A DNA stretch of 48,774 nt from positions 1 through 48,774 of the forward strand of contig JAIFVW010000001.1 in the NCBI GenBank assembly GCA_019662115.1. Reading direction: 5' to 3'. Shown here one piece after another: positions 1-9,227 of this stretch (position 1 is its first letter; each line of letters starts with the position of its first letter). Both the position numbers and the translations under genes were made by a program. This stretch comes from Candidatus Pacearchaeota archaeon (GTDB lineage: Archaea > Nanobdellota > Nanobdellia > Pacearchaeales > GW2011-AR1). A model generated the notes under the pieces. The model was not told where the DNA came from. It saw only the letters and a list, made by a program, of their open reading frames with translations, and searched no databases.

Positions 1-2
1 TA

Positions 3-74
3 TTTGCAAGGTTATCAACAGCACTCGATATTAATTATGTGCCTCCAACGTTATTGAAGAATTATAGTCATTAA
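3..74 (+). CDS. C-terminal fragment of a CDS truncated by the left window edge (…FARLSTALDINYVPPTLLKNYSH*)
   Basis: Open frame from the edge to TAA at 72-74; family not identifiable from 23 residues. Confidence 0.4.
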   Translation, partial: FARLSTALDINYVPPTLLKNYSH

Positions 75-218
75 AGTACAACTAATTTGTGATTGCATAC
101 CTCATACCTTACTATATGCAAGTCGGTAAATACCGACGGTAAACAGTAAGGCACTCATTACGGTTAACATTTTATAACAATAGTGGTGACAAGATCGTTT
201 ATAAACCTTTCTCTAGAA

Positions 219-812
219 TTAGCGACGGAACAGTGGAACAATTTCCCCGTTTTGATATAATGCAAGAAGCCTTCCTTCACCAGTTTCATTTATTGCTATT
301 TTTCCAATTAAGTGATCAATGAACATATCACCAACTCCAGGCAGGTAAACTTTTTCAAATCCATAGTTAATGAACATCATATCAGCAGGTCCATCGGGAA
401 GATATTTCACTCTATGGATATCGAGCTTTGTGACGTTTCCCTTTAGAAATATTCCTGATAAGGGTTTTTCTAAAACTATTTCTTGCATGCTATAATTGCC
501 ATCCCAGTCTTTTTCAAGTAGCACATATATTGTTTCTCCCTCCGAGAAGTTTCTATCATTAAGGAATTGCGAGTTTATTTCATAGTTGACATTAAGATAA
601 TTTCCATCGGGGGAGATTCCAAATTCCCTAAGAGGGTTAGCCATTAAAGTGACAACCTGCTCATTCGGAAGAGCATCTTCCTCCGCAAATTTTGTTTGCC
701 CTGAAGTTGATTTTGAATTTGTAGAAGTAGATGAAGAATTACTGTAGGCTGCAAAAATACCAAATAAAACAATGGCTGCAACAATCAGTCCTGGAACAAT
801 CTTCTTATTCAT
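219..812 (-). CDS. Hypothetical protein with N-terminal signal anchor
   Basis: 197-aa ORF; hydrophobic N-terminus KKIVPGLIVAAIVLFGIFAAY followed by Ser/Thr-rich linker. Confidence 0.75.
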   Translation of the reverse strand: MNKKIVPGLIVAAIVLFGIFAAYSNSSSTSTNSKSTSGQTKFAEEDALPNEQVVTLMANPLREFGISPDGNYLNVNYEINSQFLNDRNFSEGETIYVLLEKDWDGNYSMQEIVLEKPLSGIFLKGNVTKLDIHRVKYLPDGPADMMFINYGFEKVYLPGVGDMFIDHLIGKIAINETGEGRLLALYQNGEIVPLFRR

Positions 813-845
813 GATAAAGAATCTTTTTTAGCAATTTAAACTTAC

Positions 846-1136
846 CTAAGGAAAACAGGATGACATCTTTCTTCTCATATCTTCAGAAGTTATTCTCTGT
901 GATTCTTCGGACGCCCTGATATGCTTGTCAAGTGTATTGTGGGCTTCCTGTCGTGCTTCAGTATAGACTGCTTGACATGATTTTATTCCCTCGACAATTT
1001 TATCATGATCAGGATGTAACTTATCCTTTAGAGTAGGATTTAAAGGGTCATAACCAAATTGATTTTTAATTTTTCCATGCTGATACATAAGAAACCATTT
1101 GAATTTTCCATCAGGCAAAAAATCATATTCTGTCAC
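846..1136 (-). CDS. Hypothetical protein
   Basis: 96-aa ORF in a co-oriented gap; GTG start; no family recognised. Confidence 0.45.
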   Translation of the reverse strand: MTEYDFLPDGKFKWFLMYQHGKIKNQFGYDPLNPTLKDKLHPDHDKIVEGIKSCQAVYTEARQEAHNTLDKHIRASEESQRITSEDMRRKMSSCFP

Positions 1137-1167
1137 GTGTTAATATGGGGCTAGTACTTTTTATATT

Positions 1168-1956
1168 TTACTTAGGAGGAACTAGCTGATCCCAGTCTTC
1201 AATGAATTCCTGGATCGTAGGAATTTCAGCTTTTATCTTCCTGTTTTCCACATACAATTTTGTAAGCAAGAAGAAAAGCATTCCAAGGCTCTTTGAGCTC
1301 TTGTTGTTTCCTGGAACTATTTTTGCAACGCCCTTTGTGTAGTTATTTGTATCGCATACTGAAAGTACTGGAATCTTAGATCTATTTGCATCAGCCAATG
1401 CATTTTTGTCAAGCCATGGATCGCAGATGAATATCAATTCAGCTTCAGTAAATGTTTCCAAGTTTGTATTTGTCAGGATTCCTGCAGGATACTTCTTTGT
1501 GAACACTCTTATTCCTGTAACTTCTGAGAATTTGTTCACTGCCTTCCATCCTGCCTCTCTCTTGCAGACAACAATAATATTTTCAGGAGCAAAGTGGGAA
1601 AGGTAAGCAGCTCCCTCTCTTATTTTATCATCAAGCATTGAAGTGTTAAATACTGCGAGCCCGTCTGCTCTCCTTCTATAGACATAGTGCCGCATATCCG
1701 GAGTTATTACTCTTGTTCCCAGATGAACAGAAGCCTTAAGATAGTCTTCAATTGGAACAAGAACATCTTTTTTCTCTCCCTCTTCATCCTTGACTTTCTT
1801 TTTCAGGTCTATATCTTTTGAATCTTCAACAGCACTCTCAAGCTTCTTTGCTTTTTCCAGAAGTTTTGCAAGCTTTGCCTTCTTGTCTTCTGCAGAAGCC
1901 TTTGGTTTTTCAACTACCTCTACTTCCTGTACAGTGTCTTTCTTTGTCTTTGCCAT
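1168..1956 (-). CDS. rps2: Ribosomal protein uS2 with charged N-terminal extension
   Basis: uS2 motifs LKASVHLGTRVITPDMRHYVYRRRADGLAVFN, IFICDPWLDKNALADANRSKIPVLSVCDTNN. Confidence 0.95.
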   Translation of the reverse strand: MAKTKKDTVQEVEVVEKPKASAEDKKAKLAKLLEKAKKLESAVEDSKDIDLKKKVKDEEGEKKDVLVPIEDYLKASVHLGTRVITPDMRHYVYRRRADGLAVFNTSMLDDKIREGAAYLSHFAPENIIVVCKREAGWKAVNKFSEVTGIRVFTKKYPAGILTNTNLETFTEAELIFICDPWLDKNALADANRSKIPVLSVCDTNNYTKGVAKIVPGNNKSSKSLGMLFFLLTKLYVENRKIKAEIPTIQEFIEDWDQLVPPK

Positions 1957-2031
1957 TGTATTATAAAGAGCGCACGGGTGTATCCGGGGTTGTTTCAGCC
2001 GGTACGTGCTAATCTATTTCTCCATGCTTCT

Positions 2032-2045
2032 GAGGGTATTTAAAG
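2032..2045 (-). promoter_or_regulatory. Candidate archaeal TATA promoter for uS2
   Basis: Minus strand CTTTAAATACCCTC, identical 14-mer to the one upstream of uL3. Confidence 0.6.
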
Positions 2046-2056
2046 CTTTGTTAGAA

Positions 2057-2524
2057 TTAAACCCAACTTTTTTCCACCCACGTCACAGATAACTCTTGCC
2101 CAAATAAATCATTTAATTTCTTTTTATACTTGTCAAAAAATTCAGTCTCTTTCTTGCTCTTAGATGCGGACATACTATATACAAAACTATTATTTTTGCC
2201 ATTGAATCTTATGGAAACCTCTCCAAACATCTTCTGAAGATCGTTCTTGACTATCCTGTATTTAGATATCTCTTTGTCAGAAGCAGGAATATCTAGATAG
2301 CATGTAAAAGGAAGGGAGGTTTTTCTTTTTCCTAAATCTTTTTCCGCTATGATCTCATAATTAATCTTATGTTCATTGAGCTTGCCAAGAGATTGCTCTG
2401 AAACTACATACTCTTCTGAATCCAGGCAAACTACCGACGCCCCAGAACTTATCAATGCATAAAGCTCCTTGTCCCTGTTTTTCTCAGGGGATGATAAACT
2501 GACACATACTGGAGGCGATATCAT
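2057..2524 (-). CDS. Hypothetical protein
   Basis: 155-aa ORF filling a gene-sized gap. Confidence 0.6.
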   Translation of the reverse strand: MISPPVCVSLSSPEKNRDKELYALISSGASVVCLDSEEYVVSEQSLGKLNEHKINYEIIAEKDLGKRKTSLPFTCYLDIPASDKEISKYRIVKNDLQKMFGEVSIRFNGKNNSFVYSMSASKSKKETEFFDKYKKKLNDLFGQELSVTWVEKSWV

Positions 2525-2595
2525 CCTAAATCAATTGAGGCATATTATATAAAGTGTTCTAGATAAATATAAATATTTTAAAAATCTAAAGGGAT

Positions 2596-3084
2596 ATGGA
2601 AGAATACAAAGCGCATCCAAAGGTTACAATTGGGCATATACATTTGACAGTCACAAATATGGAAAAGGCTCTAAGATTCTATAGAGACCTATTGGGATTT
2701 GAAATACAGCAGGAAATGACTAACGCAGTATTCCTTTCGGCAGGAGGATATCATCACACTATTGGACTAAACACATGGAGTGAGCCTGGCGCCAGGAAGC
2801 CAGAACACGGGCATATAGGATTATATCATTTTGCTATTTTATATCCAAACAGAAAAGAACTGGCAAAGGTACTTAAGCGATTGCTTGAGTTCAAGTATCC
2901 AATCCAGGGAGTCTCTGATCACGGTGTTTCCGAGTCAATCTATCTTCACGATCCGGATGGAAACGGCGTTGAACTTTACGTAGATCGCGAGAAAGATAAA
3001 TGGCCAAAGGACAAAAAGGGAAGCCTTAACATGCATACAAAAGCACTTGATGTGAACAGCCTTTTGAAAGAGGCAAACGCATAA
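2596..3084 (+). CDS. VOC-superfamily (glyoxalase / catechol-2,3-dioxygenase-like) protein
   Basis: HIHLTVTNMEKALRFYRDLLGFEI … YHFAILYPNR … ESIYLHDPDGNGVELYVDR. Confidence 0.88.
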   Translation: MEEYKAHPKVTIGHIHLTVTNMEKALRFYRDLLGFEIQQEMTNAVFLSAGGYHHTIGLNTWSEPGARKPEHGHIGLYHFAILYPNRKELAKVLKRLLEFKYPIQGVSDHGVSESIYLHDPDGNGVELYVDREKDKWPKDKKGSLNMHTKALDVNSLLKEANA

Positions 3085-3135
3085 AAATTAATTTCGATAT
3101 TGGTCTAATAAGTAATTAGCATAGAAAATATGCAA

Positions 3136-4260
3136 TCAATTGATTTGTTTTTCTATTTCTATAAGACGATTGAGCTTCGCCTCTCGCCATGGAGTTGCAA
3201 TTCCGCATTTTATATAATCCGCTCCAAAGCCGACTGCATAGTCTGCAAGCGCATCATCCATAGTCTCCCCAGATCGATGTGAGAGGATTGTTGTTATTTT
3301 GTTTTTCCTGCAGATATCAAATATCTCTTTTAATTCTAGCAAAGAACCATTCTGATTCGGCTTGATGATCATAGCATTAATTGATTTATGTTTTATAGCC
3401 TGTTTCAATCTTTCTATCTGCGTTGCAGTCAGATCGTCTCCAACAACAAGATTCTTTTTCCTTATCTTTGAGAAACCTTCAAAGTCTTCCTCTTCAAGAG
3501 GATCTTCCAGATACAGAATATTGTATTCCGAAATTAAAGAATTTATATATGCAATCTGTGCGTCACGATTAAGCTCCTTGCTTTGATATTCATAGCTCTT
3601 GTCATAGAATGAGGAGGCTGCGACATCAACTCCAATATTAACTTCCTTGAATTCCATTAAAATTTCTAGAATCTCCTCTTCATTCTTTTCAGTCTCCCAT
3701 GCCCCTTCATCATTTAATGATTTTGATTTCAATACTTTTCCTAGTTTTTTATGAATCTCCTTCATCACCTCAACATTCTTTTTTGCTTTTTTTTCCCTGG
3801 GAATGATGAGAAATTCCTGGAATGTCGGATGATCTTCTTGATGTGAATGCAAGCCTCCTCCAATTGCATTTCCTACAGGGGTAGGCAGTGAATGTACTTT
3901 AGCATTAATGATCTGCCATAATTCCTTTTTTTGTTCCTTTGCAAGAGCCTTGAGAATTGCTGATTCAAGGGCAAATAAAGCGTTAGCACCAAATTCTTTC
4001 ACGTCTTTAAGATGATTTTTTTCCTTAAGAAAGTCTTCAACTTTTCCTAGATCTGGAAAAGATTTTATCTCAAACGGAATGGCTAAAGAATTAAGATAAT
4101 TGACATTCCATTCTAGCGAGGAATGATATGATGGAGTCTCATGCGCACCTTTTGACTTTCCTGAAGGTGATGATGCCTTAATTCTATTGACAGAAACTTC
4201 AATTGTATCCTCGCCTCGAGAATCCTTTATTATCTTTGCAGATATCTCTTTTATAATCAT
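3136..4260 (-). CDS. eno: Enolase (divergent, 374 aa)
   Basis: SRGEDTIEV, PSGKSKG, GNAIGGGLHS, EDPLEEEDFEG, GDDLTATQ, IIKPNQNGSLLE, SHRSGETMDDALADYAVGFGADYIKCG. Confidence 0.9.
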   Translation of the reverse strand: MIIKEISAKIIKDSRGEDTIEVSVNRIKASSPSGKSKGAHETPSYHSSLEWNVNYLNSLAIPFEIKSFPDLGKVEDFLKEKNHLKDVKEFGANALFALESAILKALAKEQKKELWQIINAKVHSLPTPVGNAIGGGLHSHQEDHPTFQEFLIIPREKKAKKNVEVMKEIHKKLGKVLKSKSLNDEGAWETEKNEEEILEILMEFKEVNIGVDVAASSFYDKSYEYQSKELNRDAQIAYINSLISEYNILYLEDPLEEEDFEGFSKIRKKNLVVGDDLTATQIERLKQAIKHKSINAMIIKPNQNGSLLELKEIFDICRKNKITTILSHRSGETMDDALADYAVGFGADYIKCGIATPWREAKLNRLIEIEKQIN

Positions 4261-4294
4261 TATTTGAATAATAGTAAGAAGTTTTTAAGGGTAT

Positions 4295-5014
4295 TTATTG
4301 GTGCAAGAACAGTTCTCCCTGTTTGCTTACTCTCTGCGCTGCAGCCTTAAGATCCCAATATTCACTATGCCTAAATAAAAGAGAAAATGGATTCGCCTGT
4401 ATTCTTTCTTCATCTATTTTATAATTTCCACTTAAGCACGATTCTATACAAAGATGAATTTTTCTTGACTGAGGAAGTTGAATCACAAAATTGGGCAGAC
4501 CATAATCAACTAATTTTCTTCTAAATACTTTTCGTTTAACCTTTTTTATATTGGTAGGAACAACAAGATATCCTGTGCCATTTTCCTTTTTATCCTTATT
4601 GAAAACATATGGCACACCCTTTTCTTCCAAATCTTGCTTAATAAAATCTGGCCATTCAAGAATCATTTCTGGATTGTGGGAAAAATGATCTTCAAATATC
4701 ATTAAATCGATATCCTCTCCTCTTCTTTGGACAAACGAGAGTTTTGATGGATCATGTAGCGCAAGAGTCTTTTCTAGATCAGCCCAATAGTCATTAGGAT
4801 AAGTTGTTGTGCCGATTGCCAAGAGCCCTATTCCAATAGTATTTGTGTAAATACTTTCAAAAACTTGGCTTGATAGATGTATTAGTGCCTCTCTTTCATT
4901 GGCAGAGAGAGAACGTAAATAAACTTCTCTAGACATCTCTGCAGTAGGGATCGAAAAGCCTTTTTCATACAATTTTCTTCTTGCCGTCTCTTCATTAAAA
5001 TTGTATTCTCTCAT
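4295..5014 (-). CDS. Hypothetical protein, possible nucleotidyltransferase-like fold
   Basis: 239-aa ORF; GLLAIGTTTYP and downstream RRGEDIDLMIFED resemble pol-beta-type NTase motifs, with unusually long spacing. Confidence 0.5.
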   Translation of the reverse strand: MREYNFNEETARRKLYEKGFSIPTAEMSREVYLRSLSANEREALIHLSSQVFESIYTNTIGIGLLAIGTTTYPNDYWADLEKTLALHDPSKLSFVQRRGEDIDLMIFEDHFSHNPEMILEWPDFIKQDLEEKGVPYVFNKDKKENGTGYLVVPTNIKKVKRKVFRRKLVDYGLPNFVIQLPQSRKIHLCIESCLSGNYKIDEERIQANPFSLLFRHSEYWDLKAAAQRVSKQGELFLHQ

Positions 5015-5058
5015 GACAAATGTCAGAAATAAGTTATTTTAAATATATGTATAGAAGT

Positions 5059-5436
5059 TTATTGCTCGGCTTCTACAGGTGGAGCGTCGGCATAGTCTTC
5101 AATCTCGTCGCCCTCAACTAATCCGAGCTCTTCTGCGTCCTGGACAATTTCCTTCTCTACTTCCTGCTCTTTTGCAATTATTTCCTCATCTGAGATCTTT
5201 TCTTCTTTGACTGCTGCAAGCTTGTCTTTCCTTCTTCTAGGAACAGGCCTGTGAACAGATATAGGAAGAACATCCTCTTTGAATTCTCTTTCTGCAATTC
5301 TAAGAGCATCATATCTTATCTCTTTCAACTCAGCTTCTGAAATCTTAAGAAGAAGTGGAGCATCCATTGCAATTTGCAAGGCTCTTGCACCTATGATTCG
5401 GGCAATCTCATATTTTGTGAAATTCTTGTGTTCCAT
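5059..5436 (-). CDS. rpoK: DNA-directed RNA polymerase subunit Rpo6/RpoK with acidic C-terminal tail
   Basis: KNFTKYEIARIIGARALQIAMDAPLLLKI … RIAEREFKEDVLPISVHRPVPRR. Confidence 0.92.
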   Translation of the reverse strand: MEHKNFTKYEIARIIGARALQIAMDAPLLLKISEAELKEIRYDALRIAEREFKEDVLPISVHRPVPRRRKDKLAAVKEEKISDEEIIAKEQEVEKEIVQDAEELGLVEGDEIEDYADAPPVEAEQ

Positions 5437-5447
5437 AACCAGTATTC

Positions 5448-6263
5448 CTAAAGAAACTTCTTAAGCTTTTCGTTCAGCTCGTCAAATTTTTTAGGAAGAG
5501 AATCCATCATTGCATTAATTTCGGCTTGAGAGAAAATAGCTTCAGCGCTCTTTTGGCATGAGTTAATCATATACTGGCCATTCCACTTTGAGATTCCCCA
5601 TGTAACACGAGATTCGCATGCTTCTTCCTCTTCTCTTGTTGGATCTAATATTAGTGATCCTCCAAGCTTGAAGAAACTGAATGATATAGGATTTACTCCT
5701 TCAGCAAGAGGCATGTGTTTAGTGCTCTTCTCGTCATAATCAACATTTCCATCCTTGTCTAGTGCAGGAACTTTCGCGCTTCTAAGGGCGGCTATGCAAG
5801 CTAGACTTGCAGCATCAATAAGTCCGCCATCGTCATTGATAGGATATACATCGATGTAAACATTCCATACTTTCTTTCCCTCTTCTATGACTAATTTCTT
5901 CAGGTCGATCATTCCTGATTCTCTTATTGCCCTGTCCATCAAACGAGGAAGTTCAATAGCCTCGAATCCTGGAGGACCTGATTCAAATCGTGGCGATGCA
6001 AGAGGAAGAAGATCTCCTGAAACAATCAAGTTACCTTTCTCCATTGAGTCTGGGTATGGAGTTCCTGGAACCATTTTCACTCCAGCAATAACTTCAGTTT
6101 TTCCTACTTTTACTCTAGCGCTTCCCTCTGCCTTGTTAGAAACATTAAAACTGACCTCTACATGCCTATGGTCAAGCAGTCCTCGGCCGTCAAATCTCTT
6201 TCCTGCTGCAAACATCTTTCTAAGAGTTTCCCTCGTTAAATTAGATGTAATCATTGAGCTCAT
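5448..6263 (-). CDS. rrp42: Exosome complex component Rrp42
   Basis: RNase PH-fold motifs KRFDGRGLLDHR, LMDRAIRESGMIDL; downstream of Rrp41. Confidence 0.93.
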   Translation of the reverse strand: MSSMITSNLTRETLRKMFAAGKRFDGRGLLDHRHVEVSFNVSNKAEGSARVKVGKTEVIAGVKMVPGTPYPDSMEKGNLIVSGDLLPLASPRFESGPPGFEAIELPRLMDRAIRESGMIDLKKLVIEEGKKVWNVYIDVYPINDDGGLIDAASLACIAALRSAKVPALDKDGNVDYDEKSTKHMPLAEGVNPISFSFFKLGGSLILDPTREEEEACESRVTWGISKWNGQYMINSCQKSAEAIFSQAEINAMMDSLPKKFDELNEKLKKFL

Positions 6264-6961
6264 TGTTCTTCTACTGCCTCCTTAAGTGCTTTTTTCTGAA
6301 CATCGTAAATACTCTTGCATACTTCATGAGCAATCTTGATAACTTCCTTTACCTTTTCAGGCTGTATCTTTCCATCGAGCTGCAATAGTGTGAATTCATC
6401 TCCGTTTGCAACCTTTGCTATTGCAAAGTCTGTTGGACCCTCTCCGCCTTCAAAATCTTCCTCTTCCTTGTTGAGGTCAACAACAATGTCCTTGTCCAAT
6501 TTACCAAGAGCTACTGAACATACAAGGTCTTTCATAGGTATTCCTGCGTGAGCAAGAGCCAATGCAGCAGCATTTATTCCTGCAGTTCTTGTTCCTGCAT
6601 CTGCCTGAAGAATATAGATTTGGACATCAATAACTGTGTTTGGGAAAGATTTAAGGTCAACGACCGGAAGCAATGCCCATTCAGTCACTTTAGAAATTTC
6701 CTGGGATCTTCGAGATGGACCAGGCTTTTTCCTGTCTGAGACAGAGAAGCTAAGGAGATCGTAAGTACATCTTAATATTCCTGTAGTGGGATCCTGCATA
6801 TGCTGAGGATGCAACTGTCTTGGGCCGTATACTGCTGCAATTGCAACTGTATTGCCGAATGAGAACATTGCAGATCCATCTGCGTTAGGAACAATTCCTA
6901 CCTTTGCCTTCATTGGCCTTAAATCGTGAGCTTTTCTTCCGTCTGATCTTTTTACTGTCAT
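6260..6961 (-). CDS. rrp41: Exosome complex exonuclease Rrp41
   Basis: KRSDGRKAHDLRPMKAKVG, VAAVYGPRQLHPQHMQDP, DAGTRTAGINAAALALAHAGIPMKDLV. Confidence 0.95.
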   Translation of the reverse strand: MTVKRSDGRKAHDLRPMKAKVGIVPNADGSAMFSFGNTVAIAAVYGPRQLHPQHMQDPTTGILRCTYDLLSFSVSDRKKPGPSRRSQEISKVTEWALLPVVDLKSFPNTVIDVQIYILQADAGTRTAGINAAALALAHAGIPMKDLVCSVALGKLDKDIVVDLNKEEEDFEGGEGPTDFAIAKVANGDEFTLLQLDGKIQPEKVKEVIKIAHEVCKSIYDVQKKALKEAVEEQ

Positions 6962-7704
6962 TAGTTTTCCTCGAACCAGGCCTCCACTTTTTCTGTTAAT
7001 CCATTTACGTGAACTTTCTCCGCAACAAATTCGATTGCCTTTCTAGCTCTTATTTCCTCATCGACTGAAGAGCCTTTTACCCATATCCATCCATTCTGCC
7101 CTACAGTGATATTGCATCCTGTCTTTTCCTTTATCATGCTGATCATGCTTCCCTCTCTTCCTATAACTCGAGGCACTCTTGCAGGGATTATCCTGAATAT
7201 GAATCCGCCCTCAAGCTTTCCAAGGCCTTTTCCTTTTAATGTTAAGTCAATTCCCTTTGCCTTTACAGACCATATCTTTCCAGCAACAACGTCTCCAATA
7301 GAAAGGAACTGGTCCATCTCGTTCTTGTTTATGAATCTTGGAGACTCTTCAATAGGCAAGAATCCAGATGAGGCTGAATCAATGTCTACAAGCCAGCCAT
7401 AGAATGTGATATCGACAACACGGCCTATCACCACATTTCCTCTTCGAGGAACGAATGCTCCGAAAATAGGAATAACTCTAACAACTCTTCCTGCTTCCTC
7501 TGCAAGGCCAAAACGAGATGCAACAACATTCTCTCCCTCTCTTCTTGCTCCATCTCCAGGAAGATAGTCCTCTCCGGAAACAATAACCTCTCCAGGTACA
7601 ACTATCTTTCGTTTTTTAGAAGAATCTTCAGAATAACCTTCGTAGTTATCAGCCTCATGGGCTTCGTTAATTTCATTTCTCATTGTAATTGTAATTTCAG
7701 ACAA
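6961..7704 (-). CDS. rrp4: Exosome RNA-binding subunit Rrp4 (S1 + KH)
   Basis: VVPGEVIVSGEDYLPGDGARREGENVVASRFGL, GREGSMISMIKEKTGCNITVGQNGWIWV; start TTG at 7704 or ATG at 7683. Confidence 0.93.
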   Translation of the reverse strand: MSEITITMRNEINEAHEADNYEGYSEDSSKKRKIVVPGEVIVSGEDYLPGDGARREGENVVASRFGLAEEAGRVVRVIPIFGAFVPRRGNVVIGRVVDITFYGWLVDIDSASSGFLPIEESPRFINKNEMDQFLSIGDVVAGKIWSVKAKGIDLTLKGKGLGKLEGGFIFRIIPARVPRVIGREGSMISMIKEKTGCNITVGQNGWIWVKGSSVDEEIRARKAIEFVAEKVHVNGLTEKVEAWFEEN

Positions 7705-7957
7705 CAGATAATCGTAATTTTCTCCTGTCTGCTATATGTATTAGAAAAGGTGTGTTTTTGGGCTTTAAAAAGATTGCGGTCTAAGTTACATTTCAAGCTA
7801 GGTTCGAAGAAAAAGAAAGAGAATAAGGGTTTTAAGAAAAGGATTCAGCAAGAAACAGGAGGATGCAGACTAGGAGAGTATGCTTGCTGCAGGGAGGTAA
7901 GCTGTATGATCATAAAACGAGACTGTATAATAAGTACGAGGAAGTATATATAGATTT

Positions 7958-8632
7958 CTACGTGTTTGGCATTTCCTGGCTTTGCACGGCGCCATGGGTT
8001 ACAGAATTCAACTTGTCATAGAAATCAATCTGAAGGCCTGAAGGGATGTTCATAATCACCTGTAAATCTCCATTTGGCCTCCATTCCTCGCTTTCCTTAT
8101 AGTCTTTCAGCATTCCATATACCTGTCCTGTAAATCTTGCGGGAATGATTAATTTTATTTTCTTTGTTTCGATCCTTATAGGAATAACTTCCTGAAGTTT
8201 TGGCAATAGTAAAGCCATTTGCTGTTCGGCAGGCTTTTTATCAAAATTGAAATGAACCTCGTCAATTGCCCTTCTTATTCTATCTTCAGTATAAGGCCTT
8301 CCATTCTGATCAACAGCGTTTTTTAGTAAAAGATTAATGACTTGCTTAATTCTTGCTTCATGCTCTGCATCCCTGAATTCCTGAGTTTTCTGGACTTCAC
8401 CTGAAGTTATTATCTTCTTTGCGACTTCATAGAAATCTTGAGTGCCAAATGCATCCATTAAATCAGCCGAGGATGCAAGGTTTCCCTTTTTCATGTCATA
8501 ATAAACACGAGGAGCATCAACAGCAGCCATTATATTTCCCTTTCCTGCTTTTACTTTCAAGGCTTCATCTAAGTCAACTTGAATTTCGTAATGCACATTT
8601 TTTATTTTGATTCGAGCAACTACTTTTGGCAT
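7958..8632 (-). CDS. SBDS family ribosome maturation protein
   Basis: ARIKIKNVHYEIQVDLDEALKVKAG, YTEDRIRRAIDEVHFNFDKKP, IPIRIETKKIKLIIPARFTGQVYGMLKDY; ATG at 8632 preferred over the track start at 8737. Confidence 0.93.
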   Translation of the reverse strand: MPKVVARIKIKNVHYEIQVDLDEALKVKAGKGNIMAAVDAPRVYYDMKKGNLASSADLMDAFGTQDFYEVAKKIITSGEVQKTQEFRDAEHEARIKQVINLLLKNAVDQNGRPYTEDRIRRAIDEVHFNFDKKPAEQQMALLLPKLQEVIPIRIETKKIKLIIPARFTGQVYGMLKDYKESEEWRPNGDLQVIMNIPSGLQIDFYDKLNSVTHGAVQSQEMPNT

Positions 8633-8669
8633 AAGAGATAAACTAAAAGACGTTATATAAAGATTGTTG

Positions 8670-9125
8670 TTAGGAGAAGTATCTTTTGCCTTCTTTGTTG
8701 TAAACCAAGTACCATCCAATCCATACATTAAGTGCAAGGCTTACAATGCCCCCGAAGTGACCTGTGAACAACTTGCCTAGTGCGCCTAGTGCTCCAAGAA
8801 CTGCTAATATGATTTGTATAATTCTTGCCCAGCTTCTTCCCTTCCATACTCCTCTTCCAAGAAGTATTCCAAGAACTCCAAAGATTATAAGAACGACTCC
8901 GATAACTGCAAGGCCTGCTCCAACGAGACCACGAGAGGCACCAGGAATAGAAGTTGCCCAGTTTGCAATTGCGCCTCCGCCAAGTATGAATATAAGGCCG
9001 AATATAATTCCAAATGCGCCTCCAATATAATCAAGAATTGAGATGACTTTAACGCCTGTAGGAATATTATGCTTCATTGAAGAGTCCATTTTCATGCTCT
9101 TCATTTGTGCTTTCGACTTAGCCAT
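8670..9125 (-). CDS. Small multi-pass membrane protein
   Basis: Several hydrophobic helices with Gly-rich segments. Confidence 0.75.
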   Translation of the reverse strand: MAKSKAQMKSMKMDSSMKHNIPTGVKVISILDYIGGAFGIIFGLIFILGGGAIANWATSIPGASRGLVGAGLAVIGVVLIIFGVLGILLGRGVWKGRSWARIIQIILAVLGALGALGKLFTGHFGGIVSLALNVWIGWYLVYNKEGKRYFS

Positions 9126-9227
9126 ATATCCATGTGGTCATTATGCTATTTAAATGTTTTTAAATAAGAAGCAATAAGAATTCGTAAAGCTTAAATAGAT
9201 AACATTCTAGGATTATTTAATTCTAAC

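Noticed and set aside
5887-6285. 132-aa plus-strand ORF over Rrp42
   Set aside because: Antisense to Rrp42; no domain support.
7657-7953. Tracked plus-strand 98-aa ORF
   Set aside because: Overlaps the Rrp4 start antisense and has low-complexity composition; probably not coding.
7863-8021. Plus-strand ORF MQTRRVCLLQGGKLYDHKTRLYNKYEEVYIDFYV… starting after an AGGAGG-like sequence
   Set aside because: Runs into the C-terminal coding region of SBDS on the opposite strand, no recognised family; kept only as part of the gap finding.
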